Below are positions 42,926-49,096 of a stretch of DNA of 49,096 nucleotides, piece by piece; position 1 is the first letter of the stretch, and every line of letters begins with the position of its first letter. The stretch is from Companilactobacillus crustorum JCM 15951. Lineage in GTDB: Bacteria > Bacillota > Bacilli > Lactobacillales > Lactobacillaceae. The position numbers and the translations under genes are program-made. Below the pieces are notes generated by a model that made no database searches, was not told where the DNA came from, and saw only the letters and a program-made list of their open reading frames with translations. Location: positions 1 to 49,096 of the forward strand of contig NZ_AZDB01000015.1 in assembly GCF_001434585.1 (NCBI RefSeq), given 5' to 3'.

Positions 42926-43789
42926 ATGTATGCTGCTCTGAATAAAAAAGGGACATTAGTTTATGTAAAAGACGCACTTGAGAATCAGATATATTACTGT
43001 TGTCGGTGCAAAGATAAAGTAAAATTAATTGCAACGGCCGCTCGAAAATACTTTCGACATCTCAATCAAAAGGATAATGAGGTCAACGAAAGACCCGTTC
43101 ATAAGTTGGGGAAAAGTTTATTATTTTCATCGCTTCAAAAATTACCATTAAAGAAATTAGAGCTAGAAGTTTATTTGCCAAAAATCAAGCAACGTCCAGA
43201 TATCTTAGTTGATCGACAAATAGCATTGGAATATCAATGTGCCAAAATTAACATTAAGGTTCTTGCTGAACGAATAGCCGGGTATCGTAGTATTGGAATG
43301 ACTAGCTATTGGATTTTGGGCGATGATTATTTAGCTGCTTCAATTCGTCACGAACATCTGAAATTCATTGATTTTAATGAAAAGTGGGGCTTTTATATAT
43401 TAATGCTAGATGCTAAAAGAGGCCATTTATCCTTATTCCATCACATAAAATTTCTCGGACCATTTAATAAAATTTACTTTGAATTAAAGGTATTTTCAAA
43501 AGAAGAGTTTAATCAAATTTTTGACTTTCAACCACAATATTATCAAATTGAAGCTCAAGCAATGAACCTTTATTTGATAGAAAAGCTACGACGAAAGAAC
43601 GATTCAAGATCGCAAAAATTAAAAATGACTTTTTATCAGCAGCATCAGTTGACGGTGGAAGATTATTTAAGCAAAAGAAGCTTCCCACCGATAAAGCCAA
43701 TTTATGAGTATCCAGCGTGGCAAATGGTCTGTGGACAAACTAAAAAAACTCTTTCGCAGCCACTACTAAATTATGTTAAAGAAAAATAA
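42926..43789 (+). CDS. coiA: competence protein CoiA
   Basis: CoiA (287 residues) is a competence-induced nuclease-like protein needed for recombination of taken-up DNA. An N-terminal zinc-ribbon-like CCRCKDK is near residue 32. The nuclease core has the PD-(D/E)xK-type RPDILVDRQIALEYQCA. The ATG at 42926 follows AGAGGTGATAGAG; a longer frame from 42884 overlaps the mecA terminator. It is in the conserved spx-mecA-coiA-yjbH order seen in Lactobacillales. It is followed by its own terminator. Its presence with MecA hints at a competence pathway; the comG/comE genes are not in the window. Confidence 0.93.
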   Translation: MYAALNKKGTLVYVKDALENQIYYCCRCKDKVKLIATAARKYFRHLNQKDNEVNERPVHKLGKSLLFSSLQKLPLKKLELEVYLPKIKQRPDILVDRQIALEYQCAKINIKVLAERIAGYRSIGMTSYWILGDDYLAASIRHEHLKFIDFNEKWGFYILMLDAKRGHLSLFHHIKFLGPFNKIYFELKVFSKEEFNQIFDFQPQYYQIEAQAMNLYLIEKLRRKNDSRSQKLKMTFYQQHQLTVEDYLSKRSFPPIKPIYEYPAWQMVCGQTKKTLSQPLLNYVKEK

Positions 43790-43799
43790 ACTAGCGCAA

Positions 43800-43840
43800 T
43801 AAAAGGCGGCATCTTATTTGATAAGATGTCGCCTTATTGG
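43800..43840. terminator. terminator after coiA
   Basis: AAGGCGGCATCTTA (43803-43816) pairs with TAAGATGTCGCCTT (43822-43835), one G-T wobble. It may also act for the converging yjbH gene. Confidence 0.8.
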
Positions 43841-43916
43841 GTTAATACTGAAAGCCAAATATATTTATTCGACTTTCCTTGTGCTTATGTAATATTGTCT
43901 ATTTAGAAAGTTGACT

Positions 43917-44564
43917 TTACCGTCGGAATTTATCTAAGCTAATGACGGTACTTGTATTGACATAACTTTCCGTTTGAGGAAGTTCTCGTTCAAGTAAAGC
44001 ACTGATATTATTGTTAATATCCTCTAGGTTATTTGAACTGCCAAAATCATTGATCATGACACCCGGTTTTTCTTCGTTGTCACAGTCAAAGACTACGGCT
44101 GTGGGAGCTTTAGTAATGTTCATTTCCATTGACAATTGTTGGTCACGTTTTAGTCCTTGAACTACGCATTGACTGTCTTTGTCAGCTAGAATTGCTTTGT
44201 AGTCAAGCCCACTATTGTTAATAGCGCGCTTGATAGTGGTATCATCAAAGGGATTATTTAAAACATTAACTTGTTCTTGAAGATTCATTAAAAAGTTACG
44301 GGCTTTTTTATTACCTTGACAGGATGCGGCTTTGTAGAGCTTAGCTGCTTCAATAACTTCCTGAGATGCGTTATTACGTTCCTCAATATCGGAGATTTTA
44401 AATCCTTTTAAATTCATGTAATCATTAATTGTAGCCATATTATAATTAGGTACGAAATGATATTGTGTGTCAATGTCGTGTTTTCTAGTGAAGTCAATGA
44501 TACTTTGTTCCACATTTAAACAATACGAACATAAGGGATTAATATATAAGAATACTTCCCACAT
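43917..44564 (-). CDS. yjbH: ClpXP adaptor YjbH/SpxH (DsbA-family fold)
   Basis: This is a protein of 215 residues with the DsbA-like thioredoxin fold. A CSYC motif follows the short start MWEVFLYINPL. KAPTAVVFDCDNEEKPG and a C-terminal Asp/Asn-rich part follow. YjbH binds Spx and hands it to ClpXP, so it limits Spx in unstressed cells. The ATG at 44564 follows GGAGGGAATC. It is on the minus strand, facing away from relQ. Spx is encoded at 38790-39188, so adaptor and target are close. Members can also have zinc-binding Cys; only the CxxC is clear here. Confidence 0.9.
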   Translation of the reverse strand: MWEVFLYINPLCSYCLNVEQSIIDFTRKHDIDTQYHFVPNYNMATINDYMNLKGFKISDIEERNNASQEVIEAAKLYKAASCQGNKKARNFLMNLQEQVNVLNNPFDDTTIKRAINNSGLDYKAILADKDSQCVVQGLKRDQQLSMEMNITKAPTAVVFDCDNEEKPGVMINDFGSSNNLEDINNNISALLERELPQTESYVNTSTVISLDKFRR

Positions 44565-44711
44565 TTTGATTCCCTCCATCTCTGTGTTGCATAGTCATTC
44601 TACCAACAATTTTCAAAAAGGTAAAATTATAAAACTCACGTACCTAATATTCAGAATTGAGTGAATCTTTCTTGAATATACGATATATTAAATAAGTAAA
44701 GAGAGGTTACT

Positions 44712-45365
44712 ATGTCAGAAATTAAATGGAATGAATTTTTGATACCATACTCACAAGCAGTTGATGAATTAAAAATTAAATTTAGAAACTTACGAAAAGA
44801 ATTTCTCGAAAAAAATGAACATTCTCCAATTGAATTTGTGACTGGACGTGTCAAAACAGTTGATAGTATTAAGGAAAAAATGCAACGGCGTTTTATCAGC
44901 GAAGAATTATTAAAGCAGGATATGCAAGATATTGCCGGAATTAGAATTCAGTGTCAATTTGTTGAGGATATCTATGAAGTGGCAAAATTACTTCATATTA
45001 GAGAAGATATGCAGGTGGTTGAAGAGCGTGATTATATTGCCAACAGTAAACCTAGTGGTTATCGTTCTTATCATGTGGTTATTCAATATCCAATTCAAAC
45101 AGCACATGGTCAAATAAATATCTTAGCTGAGATTCAAATTAGAACTTTAGCAATGAACTTTTGGTCAACAATTGAACACTCGCTTAATTATAAGTATCAA
45201 GGGGATTTTCCAGAAGAAATCAATGAACGTTTGAAACGAGCAGCTGAAGCCTCCTTTATGTTGGATGAAGAGATGTCTAAAATTAGAGAAGAAATACAAG
45301 ATGCACAGCAATACTTTACAGATCGAAAACGCGACTTAAATAACCCTACGGAGCACAATAAATAA
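44712..45365 (+). CDS. relQ: small alarmone synthetase (GTP pyrophosphokinase) RelQ
   Basis: This is a 217-residue synthetase-only (p)ppGpp enzyme. Motifs are GRVKTVDSIKEKMQRR, the metal-binding DIAGIRIQC and the PSGYRSYHVV loop. The EIQIRTLAMNFWSTIEH segment ends the active site. The hydrolase domain of Rel is absent. AGAGAGGTT precedes the ATG. Its stop codon overlaps the nadK start by one base, so they are coupled. The order relQ-nadK-rluD-mgtE is compact with overlaps at every junction. It makes alarmone on cell-wall or nutrient stress in related species. Confidence 0.95.
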   Translation: MSEIKWNEFLIPYSQAVDELKIKFRNLRKEFLEKNEHSPIEFVTGRVKTVDSIKEKMQRRFISEELLKQDMQDIAGIRIQCQFVEDIYEVAKLLHIREDMQVVEERDYIANSKPSGYRSYHVVIQYPIQTAHGQINILAEIQIRTLAMNFWSTIEHSLNYKYQGDFPEEINERLKRAAEASFMLDEEMSKIREEIQDAQQYFTDRKRDLNNPTEHNK

Positions 45366-46177
45366 TGAAATTATGGATTAATAATAATAGTAAAGAAAAA
45401 TCAGTTGCAGCGGCTAATAAGTTGCGCAGTCAGCTTTTAGATGCGGGTCTAATTCTAGATCGACGCGACCCCCAATTGGTTATCAGTGTCGGTGGCGATG
45501 GAACGCTGTTAAGTACTTTTCATGCTTATGCGGCACATCTGGATAAAGTGAAATTTTTGGCCTTGCATACGGGTCACTTAGGTTTTTACTCTGATTGGAC
45601 TGATACAGAGATCGATCAGCTGGCTAAGCGAATTATTGAATGCCAGGATAATATCCCTTCAACTAGTTATCCATTGTTAGATGTAATGGTAGAAAACAAA
45701 GAAGGATCTCTGTTCCATGGTATTGCAATCAACGAAGCTGTGGTGAGACGTTTGTCCTCCTTGACCATGAAAACACGAGTCGATTTGGACAAAGAATTTT
45801 TCGAAAGTTTTCGTGGCGATGGATTATGTTTTTCAACGCCAACAGGATCGACTGCCTATTCTAAATCAGTAGGTGGGGCATTAATTCATCCTAAGATCAG
45901 TGTTTTTCAGATGATCGAGATTGCTTCGATCAATAATCGTGTTTATCGAACAATCTCTTCGCCAATTATTATTCCGCACAATCAACAGGTGGATCTTTAT
46001 CCACAAACAGCTGATGATTATGTTATTAGTTGTGATGGAATTACGACTAAGTTAAAGAATGTAAAAAAAATAACGATTAAACTTAATTATCAAAGAGCTC
46101 AATTTGCTCAATATCGTCATCGTCACTTCTGGACTAGAGTAGAAACAGCCTTTTTGGGTCAAGATGAACAAAAATAA
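45365..46177 (+). CDS. nadK: NAD kinase
   Basis: NAD kinase (270 residues) phosphorylates NAD to NADP. The nucleotide motif is SVGGDGTLLSTFH. The NEAVVRR segment and the TPTGSTAYSKSVGG segment are also present. It is of normal length for the Gram-positive enzyme. The ATG overlaps the relQ stop (TAATG), and it ends inside the first 14 bases of rluD. It is part of the operon and supplies NADPH capacity. Confidence 0.96.
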   Translation: MKLWINNNSKEKSVAAANKLRSQLLDAGLILDRRDPQLVISVGGDGTLLSTFHAYAAHLDKVKFLALHTGHLGFYSDWTDTEIDQLAKRIIECQDNIPSTSYPLLDVMVENKEGSLFHGIAINEAVVRRLSSLTMKTRVDLDKEFFESFRGDGLCFSTPTGSTAYSKSVGGALIHPKISVFQMIEIASINNRVYRTISSPIIIPHNQQVDLYPQTADDYVISCDGITTKLKNVKKITIKLNYQRAQFAQYRHRHFWTRVETAFLGQDEQK

Positions 46178-47084
46178 CCGTTTTTTAAAGTTCACGATTG
46201 ATAGTAATGATAAGAAGACAGTCCGTAAATTTTTAGTCCAACACAAATTTTCCTCTAGTCAGTTACACAATTTAAAAAATAAGGGTGGACTGATTTTTGT
46301 TAATCATAAACAGCGTCATTTTGATTTTAAATTAAAAGATGGCGATAATTTATTGGTTGTTTTGAACGTAGAAGAGCCCTCAGATTTGATTGTTCCTATG
46401 CCTGGAAAGATCGATGTTATTTATGAGGATAGTTATTTATTAGTTGTGAATAAGCCGGCAGGTATTGCTAGTTTGCCAGCTAAGGCTAAGGATAGTCAAA
46501 CAATGGCTAACTTAGTGAAGGCTTATTTGATTGCAAAAAAAGAGAATAGTTCTATTCATTTAGTAACAAGGTTAGATCGAAATACTTCTGGTTTGATGGT
46601 TTTTGCCAAGACATCTTATTCTCACTCGTTGTTAGATCAAATTTTGCATACAGAAGATTTTCAAAAATTCTATTTAGCAATGGTTTACGGTCAGGTTGAG
46701 CCCAGCGAGGGGTTAATAGATTTACCTATTGGTATTGATCCTAGAGCTTTTTATATGCGGAATATTGATCATCAACAGGGGAAAGATTCAAAGACTTTGT
46801 ATGAAACAGTTAAACGATATCCGTGTGCTAGTTTGTTAAAATTAAAACTCTTAACTGGTCGAACCCATCAGATTCGAGTTCATTTGACAGCTATTGGTCA
46901 TCCTATTATTGGGGATGATATGTATAGCAAAAAGATTGACGAACGAATGCCTCGACAGGCTTTGCATTGTTATCGTTTGAACATTGTTCATCCTGTTACT
47001 AAAAGGTTATTAAAATTAAAGGCGCCATTGCCACAAGATATGGTAATGTTAGATAGTGTGCTAAGGGGTGAGAAGAATGGATGA
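46164..47084 (+). CDS. rluD: RluD-type 23S rRNA pseudouridine synthase
   Basis: This is a 306-residue pseudouridine synthase of the RluA/RluD class. An S4-like RNA-binding region is at the start (KFLVQHKFSSSQLHNLKNKGG). The catalytic Asp is in HLVTRLDRNTSGLMVF, and LLTGRTHQIRVHL follows. It overlaps nadK by 14 bases and mgtE by 8. The exact uridine target cannot be assigned; members of this paralogue group (YjbO) modify large-subunit rRNA. It is co-translated with neighbours. Confidence 0.92.
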   Translation: MNKNNRFLKFTIDSNDKKTVRKFLVQHKFSSSQLHNLKNKGGLIFVNHKQRHFDFKLKDGDNLLVVLNVEEPSDLIVPMPGKIDVIYEDSYLLVVNKPAGIASLPAKAKDSQTMANLVKAYLIAKKENSSIHLVTRLDRNTSGLMVFAKTSYSHSLLDQILHTEDFQKFYLAMVYGQVEPSEGLIDLPIGIDPRAFYMRNIDHQQGKDSKTLYETVKRYPCASLLKLKLLTGRTHQIRVHLTAIGHPIIGDDMYSKKIDERMPRQALHCYRLNIVHPVTKRLLKLKAPLPQDMVMLDSVLRGEKNG

Positions 47085-48450
47085 AAATGAAAAAAGACTC
47101 CAAGATAAATTTTCACAATTAAAAAATTATCTTGATAATGGTGATAAGAAGCGATTTCGAAAAACCTATTTGGATATGCATTTTTATGACCAGAGTACTT
47201 TTTACCTCACGCTAAATAAAGCTGAGAGAACAACACTCTATTCAATTTTGGAACCAGATGAAATGGGAGATATGTTCGATACCATTGAAGATGACAATCC
47301 TTTGATTCCAGAATTGTTAAAAGAAATGGATTTAAGCTACGCTTCTAAAATGTTAAATGACATGTACGATGATAATGCTGCCGATGTTTTGGAACATTTA
47401 GATAAGGTTGATGTCGATCGTTTCTTGGAACAAATGCCACGAAATGATGCTAATAATCTACGTGGATTATTGCATTACGATACCGAAACAGCCGGTGGTA
47501 TTATGACAACCGACTATGTTGAATTTCACGAGGAAGAGACTGCTGCTGAGGCCATTAAAGCTCTGAAGAAATTTGCCAAGACAGCAGAGACAATCTATTA
47601 TATTTATATTTTGGATAGTCATGAAGATTTAGTAGGTGTCATGTCATTGCGTGATTTAATTTTGTTAGATGATAATGATACTTTAAGCGAAAAAATGAAT
47701 AGCGATATTATTACAGTCAATGTTGATGCTGAACAAGCAGAAGTTGCTCAAGTTTTTAGAGATTATGAATTCTTGGCAGTTCCAGTTGTCGATCATGCTA
47801 ACAAATTAGTCGGTATCGTTACGGTTGATGATGTTATTGAAGTTATTGATGATGAAGCTCAACAAGATTACTCTGGTTTGGCCGGTGTTAGTATGGATGA
47901 GGCCAATAGCGATGGTCCATTGAAGGCAGCTTCTAAGAGATTGCCTTGGCTGATTACTTTGTTGCTGTTGAGTATGATTACGGCGACCTTGATTAACCAT
48001 TTTGAAGGATTGTTGGCTGAAGCTAGTATTTTAGCAGTTTTTATTTCGACAATTACTGGTACAGCTGGTAATGCAGGAACGCAAAGTTTGGCTGTGGCGG
48101 TCAGACGTTTAGCTGTTGAAGAAATTAATCGTCATGAGTTTTTTAAACTGATTGGAAAAGAATTAATTACCGGTTTTGTGACCGGGTTGGTTACGGGAAT
48201 TTCAGTTTGTTTATTAGTTGGAATTTGGAAGCATAATTTTGTTTTAGGAATGGTAATTGGCTTGGCAATGTGTGCTGCCATTACGGTAGCTAATTTAGCA
48301 GGGAGTTTAATTCCAATGCTAATGTCTAGTTTTGGATTTGATCCAGCTGTTGCTAGTGGACCATTCATTTCAACTTTGAGTGATTTAACCAGTGTTTTAA
48401 TTTATTTCAGTATCGCTGGTATGTTTATGCAATATTTCGTTAGAGCGTGA
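47077..48450 (+). CDS. mgtE: magnesium transporter MgtE
   Basis: This is a transporter of 457 residues. The helical N domain (about 1-135) has EPDEMGDMFDTI and NAADVLEHLD motifs. Two CBS domains (about 135-265) bind magnesium and gate the channel. Five helices follow, with the conserved GTAGNAGTQSLAV and PFISTLSDLTSVLIYF that form the pore. The ATG at 47077 follows AGGGGTGAG and overlaps rluD by eight bases. It is the last gene of the relQ-nadK-rluD-mgtE unit. Structured repeat copy B follows in place of a plain terminator. Confidence 0.95.
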   Translation: MDENEKRLQDKFSQLKNYLDNGDKKRFRKTYLDMHFYDQSTFYLTLNKAERTTLYSILEPDEMGDMFDTIEDDNPLIPELLKEMDLSYASKMLNDMYDDNAADVLEHLDKVDVDRFLEQMPRNDANNLRGLLHYDTETAGGIMTTDYVEFHEEETAAEAIKALKKFAKTAETIYYIYILDSHEDLVGVMSLRDLILLDDNDTLSEKMNSDIITVNVDAEQAEVAQVFRDYEFLAVPVVDHANKLVGIVTVDDVIEVIDDEAQQDYSGLAGVSMDEANSDGPLKAASKRLPWLITLLLLSMITATLINHFEGLLAEASILAVFISTITGTAGNAGTQSLAVAVRRLAVEEINRHEFFKLIGKELITGFVTGLVTGISVCLLVGIWKHNFVLGMVIGLAMCAAITVANLAGSLIPMLMSSFGFDPAVASGPFISTLSDLTSVLIYFSIAGMFMQYFVRA

Positions 48451-48485
48451 ATTATTTCTATTTAAGGATTCATTTTTTCACAAAG

Positions 48486-48679
48486 ATTGAAATATAGTTG
48501 GGACGCTGTGAGTATGATTTGGAACTTATGTTACGCATAATTTTCAAGCTTTAAGCAATAAATGGTTAAGAATGATTTTACGGTTGAGCTAGTTTCAATT
48601 TTTGTTCTGGTCCAGGTAACTGTTGGTTAGTGTTCAATTTTAAATATAAAAAAAGATAACGACTTTTTGTGTTATAGTA
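48486..48679 (+). repeat. structured repeat element, copy B (truncated by an IS remnant)
   Basis: This is a copy of the element at 20877-21045. ATTGAAATATAGTT (48486-48499) pairs with AGCTAGTTTCAAT (48587-48599). The core GACTT/GATTTGGAACTTATG region is almost the same as in copy A; a further 30 to 35 bases are inserted before CGGTTGAGC. The terminator arm (GATAACGAC ... TTATAGT) is cut where copy A continues with the second arm. An IS-like left end follows there. Confidence 0.6.
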
Positions 48680-48829
48680 AAGCGCCTTAAAATTATTAGA
48701 CATAATCTAACAATTTTAAGGCGTTTTTTTATGATCAAATACTCTTCAGAATTCAAAGTTAAATTAGTAAATAAATATTTTGTAATTCCTTACGGAATGA
48801 GAATTGAGTATACACAAAAAGTCTTCTAA
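48680..48829 (+). mobile_element. truncated IS3-family transposase start
   Basis: A hairpin made from CGCCTTAAAATT and its complement (about 48682-48725) is followed by T and by ATG at 48731. The frame reads MIKYSSEFKVKLVNKYF, the usual opening of an IS3-family OrfA helix-turn-helix, but the following 15 codons do not resemble it and the frame stops at 48829 within another hairpin. No OrfB or right end is seen. It is a left-end remnant inserted in repeat copy B. Confidence 0.65.
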
Positions 48830-48852
48830 CCACATTATGTGATTAGAAGACT
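48812..48852 (-). terminator. terminator of the ABC transporter gene
   Basis: AGTCTTCTAA (48820-48829) pairs with TTAGAAGACT (48843-48852), and CACAT/ATGTG closes the top. On the minus strand the stem is followed by TTTTTG. Confidence 0.85.
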
Positions 48853-48910
48853 GAACTCCAATTCATTGAGTCTACTTCATGTATTTAAAAGATAAAGTCA
48901 TTTTTATTAA

Positions 48911-49096
48911 TTATGTATTCATAAACTTCCAATAGAATCCCTTTTTTTGAAGAAGTTCTTTAGGTGTACCATCTTCAACTATAGTTCCGTTATTCATTAC
49001 CAAAATAGAATCTACTTTTTTTGCGACACTTAATCGATGTGCAATAAAGATAAAAGATCTGTTTTTTAAATTGGTAGATTGCAAATTTAATCCGAA
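48911..49096 (-). CDS. ABC transporter ATP-binding domain, C-terminal end (partial)
   Basis: Only the last 61 codons are in the window and the 5' part lies beyond the right edge. The sequence has the H loop IAHRLSVAKKVDSILVM and ends NGTIVEDGTPKELLQKKGFYW, then KFMNT. This is the end of a fused or single ATP-binding cassette of the exporter class (drug, lipid or bacteriocin type). The H-loop His is present. A terminator follows. Neither the fused permease nor the substrate can be judged from this fragment. Confidence 0.85.
   Translation of the reverse strand, partial: FGLNLQSTNLKNRSFIFIAHRLSVAKKVDSILVMNNGTIVEDGTPKELLQKKGFYWKFMNT

Noticed and set aside
43800-43840. Match of GGCGGCATC here to GATGCCGCC at 20859 as part of the repeat family
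   Set aside because: Only a short stretch agrees, it lies outside the paired core of the element and is here one arm of a simple terminator.

Overview
The window is AT-rich Gram-positive DNA from a member of the Lactobacillaceae. The evidence is the gene set (sigma-54, ClpE, HPr/EI, Spx, MecA, CoiA, YjbH, RelQ, NadK, RluD, MgtE), LPxTG, SLAP-, MucBP- and WxL-type surface proteins, AGGAGG-type ribosome binding sites and TTG/GTG starts. A Companilactobacillus-like species is my best guess, but this is an inference and no sequence was searched.

Layout. 1-3.3 kb: a small SLAP-domain secreted protein and a large LPxTG collagen-binding/SpaA adhesin, both on the minus strand. 3.3-7.1 kb: rpoN, an auxin-efflux-type permease, and a cadD-type cadmium transporter with a CzrA-like ArsR repressor. 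7.1-11.1 kb: a MucBP protein without a signal peptide, a WxL-like secreted protein and a PepSY lipoprotein. 11.1-15.7 kb: clpE under a CIRCE-overlapped promoter, then ptsH-ptsI. 15.7-20.8 kb: a TetR regulator divergent from an MMPL exporter, then a small membrane protein and a lipoprotein. 20.8-23.6 kb: a structured repeat element, a SLAP-tagged amidase with no conventional start codon, and a MucBP/SLAP surface protein. 23.6-26.8 kb: an apparent peptide-signalling locus made of an AgrA-like regulator, an AgrC-like kinase, a 17-codon micro-gene just upstream of the kinase, and a divergent XRE-TPR (RRNPP-like) regulator. 27.1-29.6 kb: a glycosyltransferase-like membrane protein gene broken by a stop codon, and an unknown membrane protein. 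29.7-32.3 kb: copY-copB copper operon. 32.5-37.8 kb: an orphan RHH antitoxin-like protein, BceRS-BceAB, and an HmoB/TRAP-like protein. 37.8-48.5 kb: YhfI-like hydrolase, spx, a frameshifted LRR/WxL surface protein, then mecA, coiA, yjbH, relQ-nadK-rluD-mgtE. 48.5-49.1 kb: a second copy of the structured repeat cut by an IS3-type remnant, and the 3' end of an ABC transporter gene.

How the parts fit together. The right-hand cluster links protein quality control and competence: Spx, its adaptor YjbH, the Clp adaptor MecA and competence protein CoiA lie together, and ClpE is further left. RelQ, NadK, RluD and MgtE form one tightly packed operon. Stress and defence functions (cadmium, copper, peptide-antibiotic and drug exporters) alternate with cell-surface adhesins. 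Several surface genes show repeat expansion, frameshift or stop mutations. The most novel-looking features are the micro-peptide/two-component/RRNPP locus at 23.6-26.8 kb and the duplicated structured element at 20.88-21.05 and 48.49-48.68 kb.
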